DNA from: CAVQCJ01 sp963711005
GTDB taxonomy: Bacteria > Actinomycetota > Actinomycetes > Prado026
Direction: 5' to 3'
DNA: 64,000 bases
Assembly: GCA_963711005.1 (NCBI GenBank)
Contig: CAVQCJ010000002.1
Location: 1,488,001 to 1,552,000, forward strand
Under the pieces are notes generated by a model. The model ran no database searches. It was given only the letters and a program-made list of their open reading frames with translations, and was not told the origin of the DNA. Made by a program: the position numbers and the translations under genes. Below are positions 19,166 to 26,999 of this stretch, in pieces (within the stretch, counting starts at the first letter, position 1; each line of letters opens with the position of its first letter).

Positions 19166-19235
19166 GCTTCACCTCGTGGAACGTTGCATGGGAGGGCTTC
19201 CACGCCCGCGTCAGCGACGTCCCACGGGGTGAAGC
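19166..19235 (+). repeat. 70-bp inverted-repeat element, copy 2
   Basis: It is bounded by GCTTCACC (19166-19173) and GGTGAAGC (19228-19235). The outer stem can extend to 14 bp with one wobble pair. The core TGGGAGGGCT sits at the same offset as in the copy at 14416-14485. An alternative inner stem is CGTGGAA with TTCCACG. The element fills the gap between the DGPF gene and the sigma factor gene, so it would be in their common transcript. Confidence 0.65.
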
Positions 19236-19250
19236 GCGGGACGGAGCGGA

Positions 19251-19586
19251 TCAGAAGACCTGGCGGATGCGGGACTCGCCCTCGCCGACGATGCTCAGGA
19301 AGCGCTTGGTCCACTCGACCGCCTCGTCCTTGTCCCGGCACTCGCAAAGCGCCCAGCCGCCGATCAGCTCCTTGGCCTCGGCGAACGGGCCGTCGGTCAC
19401 GGTGAACTCCCCGCCGTGCAGCGTCACCTTCGCACCCATCGCGGTCGGCGCGACGCCACCGGTGGCCAGCAGCACGCCGGCTTTCGTGGCCTCCTCGACG
19501 AACGCCCCCATCTCGGCGTTCAGGTCGGGCGTCGGCTCGGGGATCGGCACGGACTCGTCGCCCAGGGTGTACATCAGGAATCGCAT
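19251..19586 (-). CDS. DGPF-domain (YciI-related) protein
   Basis: A 111-residue protein containing the literal signature DGPF in VTDGPFAEAKELIGG, and the start MRFLMYTLGDE typical of the family. DGPF proteins are the conserved partners and probable regulon members of ECF42 sigma factors; their biochemical function is not known, although a YciI-like fold is expected. A GAAGGAG ribosome site precedes the ATG at 19586. Upstream of the sigma factor in the same direction, separated by the 70-bp inverted-repeat element. Confidence 0.9.
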   Translation of the reverse strand: MRFLMYTLGDESVPIPEPTPDLNAEMGAFVEEATKAGVLLATGGVAPTAMGAKVTLHGGEFTVTDGPFAEAKELIGGWALCECRDKDEAVEWTKRFLSIVGEGESRIRQVF

Positions 19587-19712
19587 GGCTGGCTCCTTCG
19601 ATCTGGTCGTGCCGGCGCTTCCGGCTCACCCATGGGTCGATCGGCACGCGGCCGGATCGACACCGCGCGCAGGGCAGTCTCGAACCGCGGTGGTGAGCCG
19701 GGATCGGGTCGG

Positions 19713-19979
19713 TCAGTCCCGCCGGTCTTCTCGGCGCTGCTTGCGGCGTCGGTGCCGGCGCATCACACCGAGCCCGAACCACACCAGCGCCCCGAACACC
19801 GCGGTCACGATCGTGTACAGCCACAGCGGCCAGGTGAAGGTCAGCCAGAGGAACTTGAACCTGACGTCCTCGGTGTTCTGGACGATGAAGATGACCAGGA
19901 CCGCGAGCCCGGAGAACGACGCGATGGCACCGCCGCCGATCTTGCGCCTGGTGGTCGCATCCGGCACCTGCTGACTCAT
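19713..19979 (-). CDS. LapA-domain (DUF1049) small membrane protein
   Basis: An 88-residue protein with two hydrophobic helices (AIASFSGLAVLVIFIVQN and PLWLYTIVTAVFGALVWFGLGV) and a basic C-terminal tail (RRHRRRKQRREDRRD). The FIVQNTEDVRFKFLWLTFTWPLW region matches the lipopolysaccharide-assembly-protein-A domain. In Gram-positive bacteria its role is unknown. GGAGGAG precedes the ATG at 19979. Confidence 0.8.
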   Translation of the reverse strand: MSQQVPDATTRRKIGGGAIASFSGLAVLVIFIVQNTEDVRFKFLWLTFTWPLWLYTIVTAVFGALVWFGLGVMRRHRRRKQRREDRRD

Positions 19980-20067
19980 GGCACTCCTCCCGGTAACCGT
20001 TCGCAGCCCGCGACGCGTCCGGGCGCCGTTGGCAGCCTAGGGTGTCGCGGCCGAGGATTCAGGGGAG

Positions 20068-20141
20068 TGGCCAGGGGCGGGGTCGAACCGCCGACCTTCC
20101 GATTTTCAGTCGGACGCTCGTACCAACTGAGCTACCTGGCC
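20068..20141 (-). tRNA. tRNA-Phe (GAA)
   Basis: The minus strand folds to a 74-nt cloverleaf: 7-bp acceptor GGCCAGG/CCTGGCC, discriminator A, T-arm GGTTCGACC, and an anticodon loop CTGAAAA giving anticodon GAA. CCA is not encoded. Confidence 0.96.
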
Positions 20142-20177
20142 GTGCAAACGAGGCCAGATCATATCCGAACGGCTCGG

Positions 20178-20543
20178 TCACCCACCGAGCGCGACCAGCA
20201 CCCGCCGCACCTGGGCCGGGGCCGAGCCGGGCGTCACGAGCAGCGCCAGGTCGGTCGTCCCCGGGACGGGCTGCAGGCTCCCGTCCAGCGTCGTGACCCG
20301 TCCGGTGGTCGCGTCGGTCAGCGCGGCTCGTGCGGTCAGCCCGGCGCAGCCTGCGTCCAGCCCGCTCAGGACGACGGCCGACGGGGTCAGCCGGACGACC
20401 GCGTGCTCCGACTGGCAGTTCACCGCCGCCAGCTCGGCCGGGTTGAGGGCGGCCAGCGCCTGCCCGCTGCCATGGGTCACCACGGCGGCCCCGAGCAGCA
20501 TCGACCCGAGGCTGACCGCCACCTGGGTCGAACGCCTGCTCAT
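20178..20543 (-). CDS. Putative secreted hypothetical protein
   Basis: A 121-residue protein with an N-terminal hydrophobic segment after basic residues (MSRRSTQVAVSLGSMLLGAAVV) and possible signal-peptidase site near ALA-AL around residue 31. Two cysteines (VNCQSEH and AGCAGL) could form a disulfide. No family is recognised. It lies between tRNA-Phe and the divergent SDR gene, within the stretch that separates tRNA-Phe from tRNA-Asp. It is kept because the frame has good codon use and a plausible export signal. Confidence 0.55.
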   Translation of the reverse strand: MSRRSTQVAVSLGSMLLGAAVVTHGSGQALAALNPAELAAVNCQSEHAVVRLTPSAVVLSGLDAGCAGLTARAALTDATTGRVTTLDGSLQPVPGTTDLALLVTPGSAPAQVRRVLVALGG

Positions 20544-20644
20544 GGCCGCACGCTCGCAGGCAGAGCGGGCTCCCGGCGGCGGTTCCCGCCGGCACCGGCC
20601 GTTCGTCCGGGCCGGGTCCGTACGAACGGCCGGTACGCGCCGCC

Positions 20645-20650
20645 TACCCT
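20645..20650 (+). promoter_or_regulatory. Leaderless -10 element for the SDR gene
   Basis: TACCCT ends 7 nt before the GTG at 20658. No ribosome site is present. Confidence 0.45.
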
Positions 20651-20657
20651 GGACCGC

Positions 20658-21434
20658 GTGGACATCACGGGTGCATCGGCGATCGTGACCGGAGGGGCGT
20701 CGGGGCTGGGCGCCGCGACCGCGGAGAGGCTGGCCGCCGAGGGCGCCGCCGTGGTGGTGCTCGACCTGGACGAGGCCAAGGGCCGCGCGTTGGCCGACCG
20801 CATCGGCGGGTCCTACGTGCACGCCGACGTGACCTCCGAGGATCAGGTGCTGGCCGCGGTGTGGGCGGCGAACGCGCTCGGGCCGCTGCGCGTGCTGGTC
20901 AACTGCGCCGGCATCGGCATGGCGATGCGCACCGTCGGCCGGGACGGGTCGTACGAGTCGGCGCACGGGCTGGACGTCTTCACCAAGGTCGTCGCGGTGA
21001 ACCTGATCGGCACCTTCAACTGCTTGCGGCTGGCCGCCAGCGCGATGAGCCGCACCGAGCCGGACGCCGACGGTCAGCGCGGCGCGATCGTGAACACGGC
21101 GTCGATCGCGGCGTTCGACGGGCAGATCGGGCAGGCGGCGTACAGCGCGTCCAAGGGCGGCATCGTGGGGCTGACCCTCCCGGTGGCGCGCGACCTGGCG
21201 GTCGTCGGGATCCGGGTGAACACGATCGCGCCGGGCCTGATCGACACCCCGATCTACGACGCGTTCCCCAACCCGGCGGAGTTCAAGGACCAGCTCAGGC
21301 GCGACGTGCTGTTCCCGCACCGGCTGGGGACGGCGGAGGAGTTCGCCTCGCTGGTGCTCGAGCTGGTTCGCAACCGGTACATGAATGCCGAGGTGGTCCG
21401 GATCGACGGCGGCGCACGGCTGCAGCCCAAGTAG
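20658..21434 (+). CDS. Short-chain dehydrogenase, 3-hydroxyacyl-CoA dehydrogenase type II-like
   Basis: A 258-residue classical SDR. The cofactor loop is TGGASGLGAATAERL, NCAG follows near residue 84, catalytic Ser is in NTASIAAFDGQ and the catalytic dyad is YSASKGG. The acidic residue after the second strand (VLDLDEAKGR) predicts NAD preference. The family includes the human HSD17B10-like 3-hydroxyacyl-CoA dehydrogenases, so a role in beta-oxidation of branched or short acyl-CoAs is likely but not proven. The GTG start at 20658 fits a leaderless message. Confidence 0.88.
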   Translation: MDITGASAIVTGGASGLGAATAERLAAEGAAVVVLDLDEAKGRALADRIGGSYVHADVTSEDQVLAAVWAANALGPLRVLVNCAGIGMAMRTVGRDGSYESAHGLDVFTKVVAVNLIGTFNCLRLAASAMSRTEPDADGQRGAIVNTASIAAFDGQIGQAAYSASKGGIVGLTLPVARDLAVVGIRVNTIAPGLIDTPIYDAFPNPAEFKDQLRRDVLFPHRLGTAEEFASLVLELVRNRYMNAEVVRIDGGARLQPK

Positions 21435-21498
21435 TCGGAACGGCGAGGCGACGAGCGAGTGCATCGAGTGAGGACCCGAGCTTGACCACGGACTCGCG

Positions 21499-24090
21499 CT
21501 AGGCGCGGGCCGGCTCGACCAGGCCCTGGCGTACGGCTTCGGCGGCCGCGGCCTTCCGCGACGGCACCGCCAGCTTCGCCAGCACGGCGGAGACGTGGTG
21601 GTCGACCGTCTTCACCGAGATGAACAGCCGACCGGCGATCTCGTCGTTGGTGTGACCTGCGCAGACCAGCTCGAGCACTTCGCGCTCGCGTCGCGTCAAC
21701 CCCGCCGGGTCGGCCCGCGTCGCCGCCCGCGCACCGGCCGGGATCGACTTCACGCCGAGGTCCCGCATCCGCTGTCGCGCGATCCGGGCCGTCGCCGTGG
21801 CGCCGAGCGCCTCCAGGCGGTCGAGCGCCTCCCGCAGGTGCGTCTCATCCGTCGAGTCGAGCAGTGCGAGCGCGGCGTCGTACGGACAGCCCAGCTCGTC
21901 CCACAGCTTCGCGGCTCCGGCGCAGTCCCCTTCGGCGCTGCTGGCGAACGGCTCGACCAGCGTCCCGCCGGGCCTCTCGCCGGTGATCCGGCGCAACCAG
22001 CACGCCGCCTGGCTGCGCGTCGTCGGGTCGCGGTGCATCGCGGCCGAGGCGGCGGTGCGGGCCTCGCGCGCTGCTGCGTCGGAGTCGCCGGCGAGCCATC
22101 GAGCCTCGGCCCGGGCGCCCGCGACCAGGGCGATCCAGTGCGGCTCGTCCAGCCCGACCGCGGCGCCCATGGCCTCGTCCAGACACTCCCAGGCACCGCT
22201 CTCGCCCCGGCGTGCCCGCAGCCGCCCGAGCGTGGTGAGCGACTGCAGCCGGTTCACCGACGACGCGCCGGCCAGGGCCAGGACGTGCCGGCACAGGGCC
22301 TGTGCCTCGTCCCAGCGCCCGAGGCGTTCCAGGACGCCGGTGCGCTCGCCCCGCAGGCAACGCCCGTACGTCCCGATGTCGTGGTCGTCGCAGTACGCGA
22401 CCCCGTCGACGAAGTACCCCTCCCCGGCGGCGAACTGCAGGGTGGTCGCGTGCAGCTCGTAGAGGTTCACGTACGCCCGGCTCGCCTGCAGCTCCCAGCC
22501 GCCCTCGAGCGCCATCCCGAGCGCGTGGGTGAGACTGGCCTTCCAGTCCCTGCCGTCCTCGGCGGCCGCACAGGCCTCGCTGATCTGGAGGTCGACGAGG
22601 ACGTCCGGCAGGTCGAGGTCCTCGGCCAGCGCGCGGGCCTGCGCCGCCGGGCCCGGCACGTCGGACGGGCGGGACTGGTCGGCGCGGGTGCCGGCCAGGT
22701 CGGCCCACGCCCACGCGAGCTCCCGGCTCGGGCCGAGCGGCTCGAGCACGGCCAGCGCCGCCTCGACCGCGGCGTTCGACTGGGGTCCGCGCGCCAGCCG
22801 CCACAGCGCGTTGGCCTGGCGCCCGAGCGTCGCACCCAGCCGGCGCTGGTCACCGAGCTCCCGCCATCGCGAGAGCGCCGCGTCGGAGGCGTCGGCGCAG
22901 TCCTGCCACCGGTCGACCAGCGAGCACTCGTACGCCAGCCCGTCGAACAGCTCGCCCGCTGTCCGGGGGGCGGCCCGGTGGGCGAAGCGCAGGGCCCGCT
23001 GGAACTGCGCGACCGACTCGCGGTGCGCCGCCAGCTCGGAGGCGCGCCGGGCGGCGCGCGGCGCGTGCACCAGGACCAGGTCGCCGTCGTCGGCGCTCTC
23101 GGCGTGGAAGGCCAGCCGCGCGTCGTCGTCGCACCCGGTCGCCAGCAGCGCGTCGAGGATGCTCCGGTGGATCGGCGCCCGACGGTGCGCCAGGACGGCC
23201 TGGTCGATCGCCCGCCGGGCGATCTCGTGCCTGAACCTGAGCATGTCGCCGTCGCCGACCACGATCCCGCAGGCCAGCAGCTCGTCGAACGCGTCGACCG
23301 CGCCCCCGCTGAACATCTGCAGCAGCGCGGGCTCGACCCGTGGTCCCACGAGCGCCGCGACATCGAGGACCTGCCGGGAGTCCGCGCTCAGGCCGGCGAC
23401 GCGCGCCAGCACGGCGTCGCGCGCCGACGCGGGCAGGTCGGCGTCCGTATGGTGCACGATCTCGGCGAGGAAGAACGGGTTGCCACCGGTGAGCCGGAAC
23501 AGCTGCCCGGCGTCCCACGAGGTGCCGGTGACCAGCTCCTGGACGGCGTGGGCGGACAGCGGCGGCAGGTCGACCCGGCGGGTCGTCCGCTGCGTCGCGA
23601 GCTCGCCGAGCGCGATCCGCAGCCGGTCGTCGGCAGCGAGTCCGTCGTCGCGATAGGTGATGACGACCAGGACCGGGAGGTCGCGGATCCGCCGTCCGAC
23701 GAAGCGGAGCAGGTCCAGGGTCGCCTCGTCGGCCCAGTGCACGTCCTCGACGGCGAGGACGGTGAGCACGTCGGACCGGCCGAGCGCGCGCAGCAGGCCG
23801 CTGTACAGCTGCTCGCGGGGGGCGTCGGTGCGGCACAGCTCGGCCATCTCGCCGCCCATGGCGGCGGCGATGTCGAGCAGGGGTCCGAGCGGGCGAGGCG
23901 TGAACAGGCCGTCGCACGCGCCCCAGCACCACTGCGCACCGGTCAGATCACCTTCGAACTGCTCGAGCAGGCTGGACTTGCCGACTCCGGCCTCACCCGC
24001 GACGAGCACCAGCCGGCCCTGCCCCCCAGCCGCCTCCCGCGCGTACTGCGCCAGCGCGGCGAGCTGGGACTCCCGTTCGAGCAGGGGCAC
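21499..24090 (-). CDS. Large ATP-binding LuxR-family (LAL) transcriptional regulator
   Basis: An 863-residue regulator with an N-terminal AAA-type ATPase (Walker A GEAGVGKSS at residues 32-40; Walker B VLAVEDVHWADEATLDLL near 115), a long helical TPR-like middle, and a C-terminal LuxR helix-turn-helix (LTRREREVLELVCAGHTNDEIAGRLFISVKTVDHH). LALs act as ligand- and ATP-controlled activators, MalT-like. The GTG at 24090 is chosen because LAL proteins usually begin with a segment like VPLLERESQL; an in-frame start at 24186 would add 32 unrelated residues. It is convergent with the SDR gene. Target genes are unknown. Confidence 0.9.
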   Translation of the reverse strand: MPLLERESQLAALAQYAREAAGGQGRLVLVAGEAGVGKSSLLEQFEGDLTGAQWCWGACDGLFTPRPLGPLLDIAAAMGGEMAELCRTDAPREQLYSGLLRALGRSDVLTVLAVEDVHWADEATLDLLRFVGRRIRDLPVLVVITYRDDGLAADDRLRIALGELATQRTTRRVDLPPLSAHAVQELVTGTSWDAGQLFRLTGGNPFFLAEIVHHTDADLPASARDAVLARVAGLSADSRQVLDVAALVGPRVEPALLQMFSGGAVDAFDELLACGIVVGDGDMLRFRHEIARRAIDQAVLAHRRAPIHRSILDALLATGCDDDARLAFHAESADDGDLVLVHAPRAARRASELAAHRESVAQFQRALRFAHRAAPRTAGELFDGLAYECSLVDRWQDCADASDAALSRWRELGDQRRLGATLGRQANALWRLARGPQSNAAVEAALAVLEPLGPSRELAWAWADLAGTRADQSRPSDVPGPAAQARALAEDLDLPDVLVDLQISEACAAAEDGRDWKASLTHALGMALEGGWELQASRAYVNLYELHATTLQFAAGEGYFVDGVAYCDDHDIGTYGRCLRGERTGVLERLGRWDEAQALCRHVLALAGASSVNRLQSLTTLGRLRARRGESGAWECLDEAMGAAVGLDEPHWIALVAGARAEARWLAGDSDAAAREARTAASAAMHRDPTTRSQAACWLRRITGERPGGTLVEPFASSAEGDCAGAAKLWDELGCPYDAALALLDSTDETHLREALDRLEALGATATARIARQRMRDLGVKSIPAGARAATRADPAGLTRREREVLELVCAGHTNDEIAGRLFISVKTVDHHVSAVLAKLAVPSRKAAAAEAVRQGLVEPARA

Positions 24091-24242
24091 CGCACGATTG
24101 TCCGCCTGCCTCCGGCGGCCGTCCAGGCGATCGGCGACATCGAGCAGGGCGATGAACCAGGAGCACGTGGGCGATCGCCGGGCCAAGTCGCGAAGCGTGT
24201 CGTCGGTCTTGCCGCAGTGGCCGCGCAGAGCCCGGTGGCTGT

Positions 24243-24297
24243 CTGACCTGCGCTCACACTTCCGCGAGGCATCTCGGGAAGTGTTTGTGCAGGTCAG
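24243..24297 (-). terminator. Stem-loop downstream of the tRNA-Asp/tRNA-Glu genes
   Basis: An outer 9-bp stem (24243-24251 with 24289-24297) encloses an inner 8-bp stem (24256-24263 with 24277-24284). It starts 7 nt after the tRNA-Asp 3' end on the minus strand. It may end the tRNA transcript or guide processing; no U-run follows. Confidence 0.5.
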
Positions 24298-24303
24298 GCC
24301 TGG

Positions 24304-24377
24304 CGACCCCGACGGGACTCGAACCCGCGACCTCCGCCGTGACAGGGCGGCGCGCTAACCAACTGCGCTACGGGGCC
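24304..24377 (-). tRNA. tRNA-Asp (GTC)
   Basis: The minus strand gives a 74-nt cloverleaf with acceptor GGCCCCG/CGGGGTC (one G-U pair), discriminator G as expected for Asp, and the anticodon loop CTGTCAC with anticodon GTC. Confidence 0.95.
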
Positions 24378-24393
24378 TGGATCTGGCTGAACG

Positions 24394-24466
24394 TGCCCCC
24401 AACGGGATTCGAACCCGTGCTGCCGCCTTGAAAGGGCGGTGTCCTGGGCCACTAGACGATGAGGGC
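24394..24466 (-). tRNA. tRNA-Glu (TTC)
   Basis: The minus strand gives a 73-nt cloverleaf with acceptor GCCCTCA/TGGGGGC (one G-U pair), discriminator A, T-arm GGTTCGAATCC and anticodon TTC in CTTTCAA. It is 16 bp upstream of tRNA-Asp in the same direction, so the two are cotranscribed. Confidence 0.95.
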
Positions 24467-24575
24467 CAGTAGTTCCCGTCGGAGACCGGCAAAGCATAGG
24501 GGACGGCCTCGGAATCCTCCAAAGTGGTACGAACGGGGGTGAGCCCACCTCGTGGGCGAGCCCGGAGGGAGTCGC

Positions 24576-24923
24576 GTGGACGTCGACGACGACCGCTTCG
24601 ACGAGCTCGTCGGGCTGGCGCTGGACACGATCCCGGCCCGGTTGGCGCGCGCGATGCGCAACGTCGTCGTGCTGGTCGAGCCGGAGTCCCCGGCCGACGG
24701 ACCCGAGCTGCTCGGGCTCTACGAGGGCATCCCGCTGACCTCGCGCGACACCGGGTACGCCGGCGTCCTGCCGGACCGGATCACGATCTTCCGCGGCCCC
24801 ATCCTGCGCCGCTGCTCGACGTACGACCAGGTCGTCGAGGAGGTCCGGGTGACGGTCGTGCACGAGGTCGCTCATCACTTCGGGATCGACGACGACGAGC
24901 TGCACGACCTCGGCTACGGCTGA
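24576..24923 (+). CDS. Zincin-like metallopeptidase family protein (DUF1025/MMP-like)
   Basis: A 115-residue minimal metallopeptidase-fold protein. The motif VVHEVAHHFGIDDDEL near residue 97 contains HExxH and matches the small actinobacterial 'metallopeptidase family' (PF06262). The preceding LYEGIPLTSRDTGYAGVLPDRITIFRGPI is also typical. It has no signal peptide, so it is cytoplasmic. The GTG at 24576 has GGAGGG at 24564-24569. Physiological substrates of this family are unknown. Confidence 0.88.
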   Translation: MDVDDDRFDELVGLALDTIPARLARAMRNVVVLVEPESPADGPELLGLYEGIPLTSRDTGYAGVLPDRITIFRGPILRRCSTYDQVVEEVRVTVVHEVAHHFGIDDDELHDLGYG

Positions 24924-24952
24924 CGGCTGCGGCGGACGCTGCGGCCCGGCGC

Positions 24953-26914
24953 TCAGTCCGGGAGCGCGACGCCGCCCAGGTCGACCAGGTCGCTCAGCAG
25001 CTCCAGCGGCGTCGGCATCCCCACAAGCGCGCCCTGCACGGCGTCGCACCCCAGCGCTCGCAGCAGCCGCAGCTGGTCCAGCGTCTCGACGCCCTCGGCG
25101 ACGGTCGTGCGACCGGTCGCGTGGCAGGCGTCCAGCACGGCCTTGACGATCGCCGCGTCGGCCGCGTCGTCGCAGACCGTCGCGATGAAAGTCCGGTCGA
25201 TCTTGACCGACCGGATCGGCAGCCGCTTGAGGTAAGCGAGGGACGAGTAGCCGGTGCCGAAGTCGTCGACGGCGAACGCGACCCCGGCCTCCTCCAGTCG
25301 TCCGACGCACGGCATGATCGCGTCGATCTCGGCCAGCTGGTCCTCGAGGATCTCCAGCGTCAGCTGCTGGGGCGGGACCTCGTGCAGCGCGAGCAGCGCG
25401 AGCACCTCGTCCGCGAAGCCGGGGTCGCTGAGCCGGTCGACGGCGACGTTCACGTGCACCCCGGGTCCCAGCGGCCCCCAACCGCCCGCGTCGGTGAGCG
25501 CCTGGTGCAAGACCCAGCTGGTGACCGGCGCCGACAGCGCGGACTCGCTCACCACCGGCAAGAAGTCCTCGGGCAGCAGCAGCCCGCGCTCGGGGTGCCG
25601 CCAGCGCAGGAGCGCCTCCATCGCGACCAGCGTGCCGTCCATGCGGACGATGGGCTGGTAGTGCAGGACCAGCTCGCGCCGGTCCAGTGCCAGGCGGGCC
25701 TCGGACTCCAGGGACAGCCGCTCCTGGCTGCCGGTGTCGACCGGCGCGCTGGCGATGACGAAGCGGCCCCGTCCGGCCTGCTTGGCCTGGTACATGGCCG
25801 CGTCGGCGGCGCGCAGCAGGTCCACCGGCCGGTCCTGCGCCGACGCCGGGGTGACCAGCCCGATGCTGGCGGTGACGACCACCGACTCGGAGCCGACCGC
25901 GACCGGGATCCGTACCGCCTCGAGCATCCGCGCGGCGAGCGACTCCAGCTCCGGCAGCCCGGCCGCGCGCTCCACCACCACGACGAACTCGTCGCCGCCG
26001 AGCCTGGCCACGGTGTCGGTCTCGCGCACGACCGACTGCAGGTTCTTCGCCGCGGCCATCAGCAGCTCGTCGCCGGCCTCGTGGCCGAGCGCGTCGTTGA
26101 CGCGCTTGACGTGGTCGAGGTCGACGAACAGGACAGCGACGTCGCGGCCGTCCCGGCGGGACCTGGCCAGGGCCTGCTCGAGCCGGTCCAGCAGCAGCCG
26201 CCGGTTGGGCAGCCCGGTCAGCGGGTCGTGCAGCGCGAGCGCGACCAGCTGGTCCTCCGCGGCCCGGCGGGCGGTGATGTCCTCGACGACGCTGACCGAG
26301 AAGGCCGTGCCCTCCTCCTCGTACCGTCGGGTGTTGACCAGGACCCAGACGACGGTGCCGTCGCCGCGGACCAGGCGCCGCTCCGACCGGGCCCGCGACT
26401 CGCGCTGCCCGACCGCCCGCCGGCGGGTGTCCTGGGCCGCCTCGACCTCGTCGGGGTGGACGAGGCCCGTGAACGGGGTGCCGATCAGCTCCTCGCGCGG
26501 GAGGCCGAGGAGGTTGCACAGGGCGTCGTTGACCTCGACGAAGAAGCCCTCGTCGGTCAGCAGCGCGACGCCCACCGGGAACGTTCGGAAGATCTCGGCG
26601 AACCTGGCCTCGTCCGGGTGCACCCGGGTCTCCCGGAAGACGCCCACGACCAGCGACCGGCCCTGGACGGTGACCTGCTGGGCCTGCGAGGTCAGCTCCG
26701 CTCCGCTGACCGAGCGGAACACCTGCCGGCCGGCCCGGCCGGCCCTGGCCATCCGGCGCCAGTCCCGGTCGACCGTCTCCCGGTCGCGGGGGTGGACGGC
26801 GTCCAGCTGCTCGGCGTAGGTGGTCGCGGTCTCGCGGATGCCGAACAGGCCGACCACGGACCCCGACCACGTCACCGCGTCGGTCTCCGGGTCCCACGTC
26901 CAGAGGCCGCTCAT
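24953..26914 (-). CDS. PAS-GGDEF-EAL protein (cyclic-di-GMP synthesis/degradation)
   Basis: A 653-residue cytoplasmic signalling protein. Residues about 1-95 look like a first PAS-type module (MSGLWTWDPETDAVTWSGSV), a second PAS follows (IFRTFPVGVALLTDEGFFVEVNDALCNLLG ... VVEDITARRAAEDQL), then a GGDEF domain with an intact RLGGDEFVVVVE motif and an EAL domain with AMEALLRWRHP, DDFGTGYSSL and VAEGVET. Both catalytic signatures are intact, so it could be bifunctional. The absence of membrane helices implies sensing of an internal signal, possibly redox or a small molecule. In actinomycetes c-di-GMP controls development and metabolism, for example glycogen. Confidence 0.93.
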   Translation of the reverse strand: MSGLWTWDPETDAVTWSGSVVGLFGIRETATTYAEQLDAVHPRDRETVDRDWRRMARAGRAGRQVFRSVSGAELTSQAQQVTVQGRSLVVGVFRETRVHPDEARFAEIFRTFPVGVALLTDEGFFVEVNDALCNLLGLPREELIGTPFTGLVHPDEVEAAQDTRRRAVGQRESRARSERRLVRGDGTVVWVLVNTRRYEEEGTAFSVSVVEDITARRAAEDQLVALALHDPLTGLPNRRLLLDRLEQALARSRRDGRDVAVLFVDLDHVKRVNDALGHEAGDELLMAAAKNLQSVVRETDTVARLGGDEFVVVVERAAGLPELESLAARMLEAVRIPVAVGSESVVVTASIGLVTPASAQDRPVDLLRAADAAMYQAKQAGRGRFVIASAPVDTGSQERLSLESEARLALDRRELVLHYQPIVRMDGTLVAMEALLRWRHPERGLLLPEDFLPVVSESALSAPVTSWVLHQALTDAGGWGPLGPGVHVNVAVDRLSDPGFADEVLALLALHEVPPQQLTLEILEDQLAEIDAIMPCVGRLEEAGVAFAVDDFGTGYSSLAYLKRLPIRSVKIDRTFIATVCDDAADAAIVKAVLDACHATGRTTVAEGVETLDQLRLLRALGCDAVQGALVGMPTPLELLSDLVDLGGVALPD

Positions 26915-26999
26915 ACTCTCAGCATCGGCCTGACGACAGAGCGTGGCAATCGGCCGTCCGTGAGCGTCCCGCCATCGGCCGACCGGGTGATCATGGGCC

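Noticed and set aside
21435..21498. Short quasi-repeats (CGAGCGAGTG, CATCGAGTGA) between the SDR and LAL genes
   Set aside because: Too short and too irregular to call a repeat or terminator.
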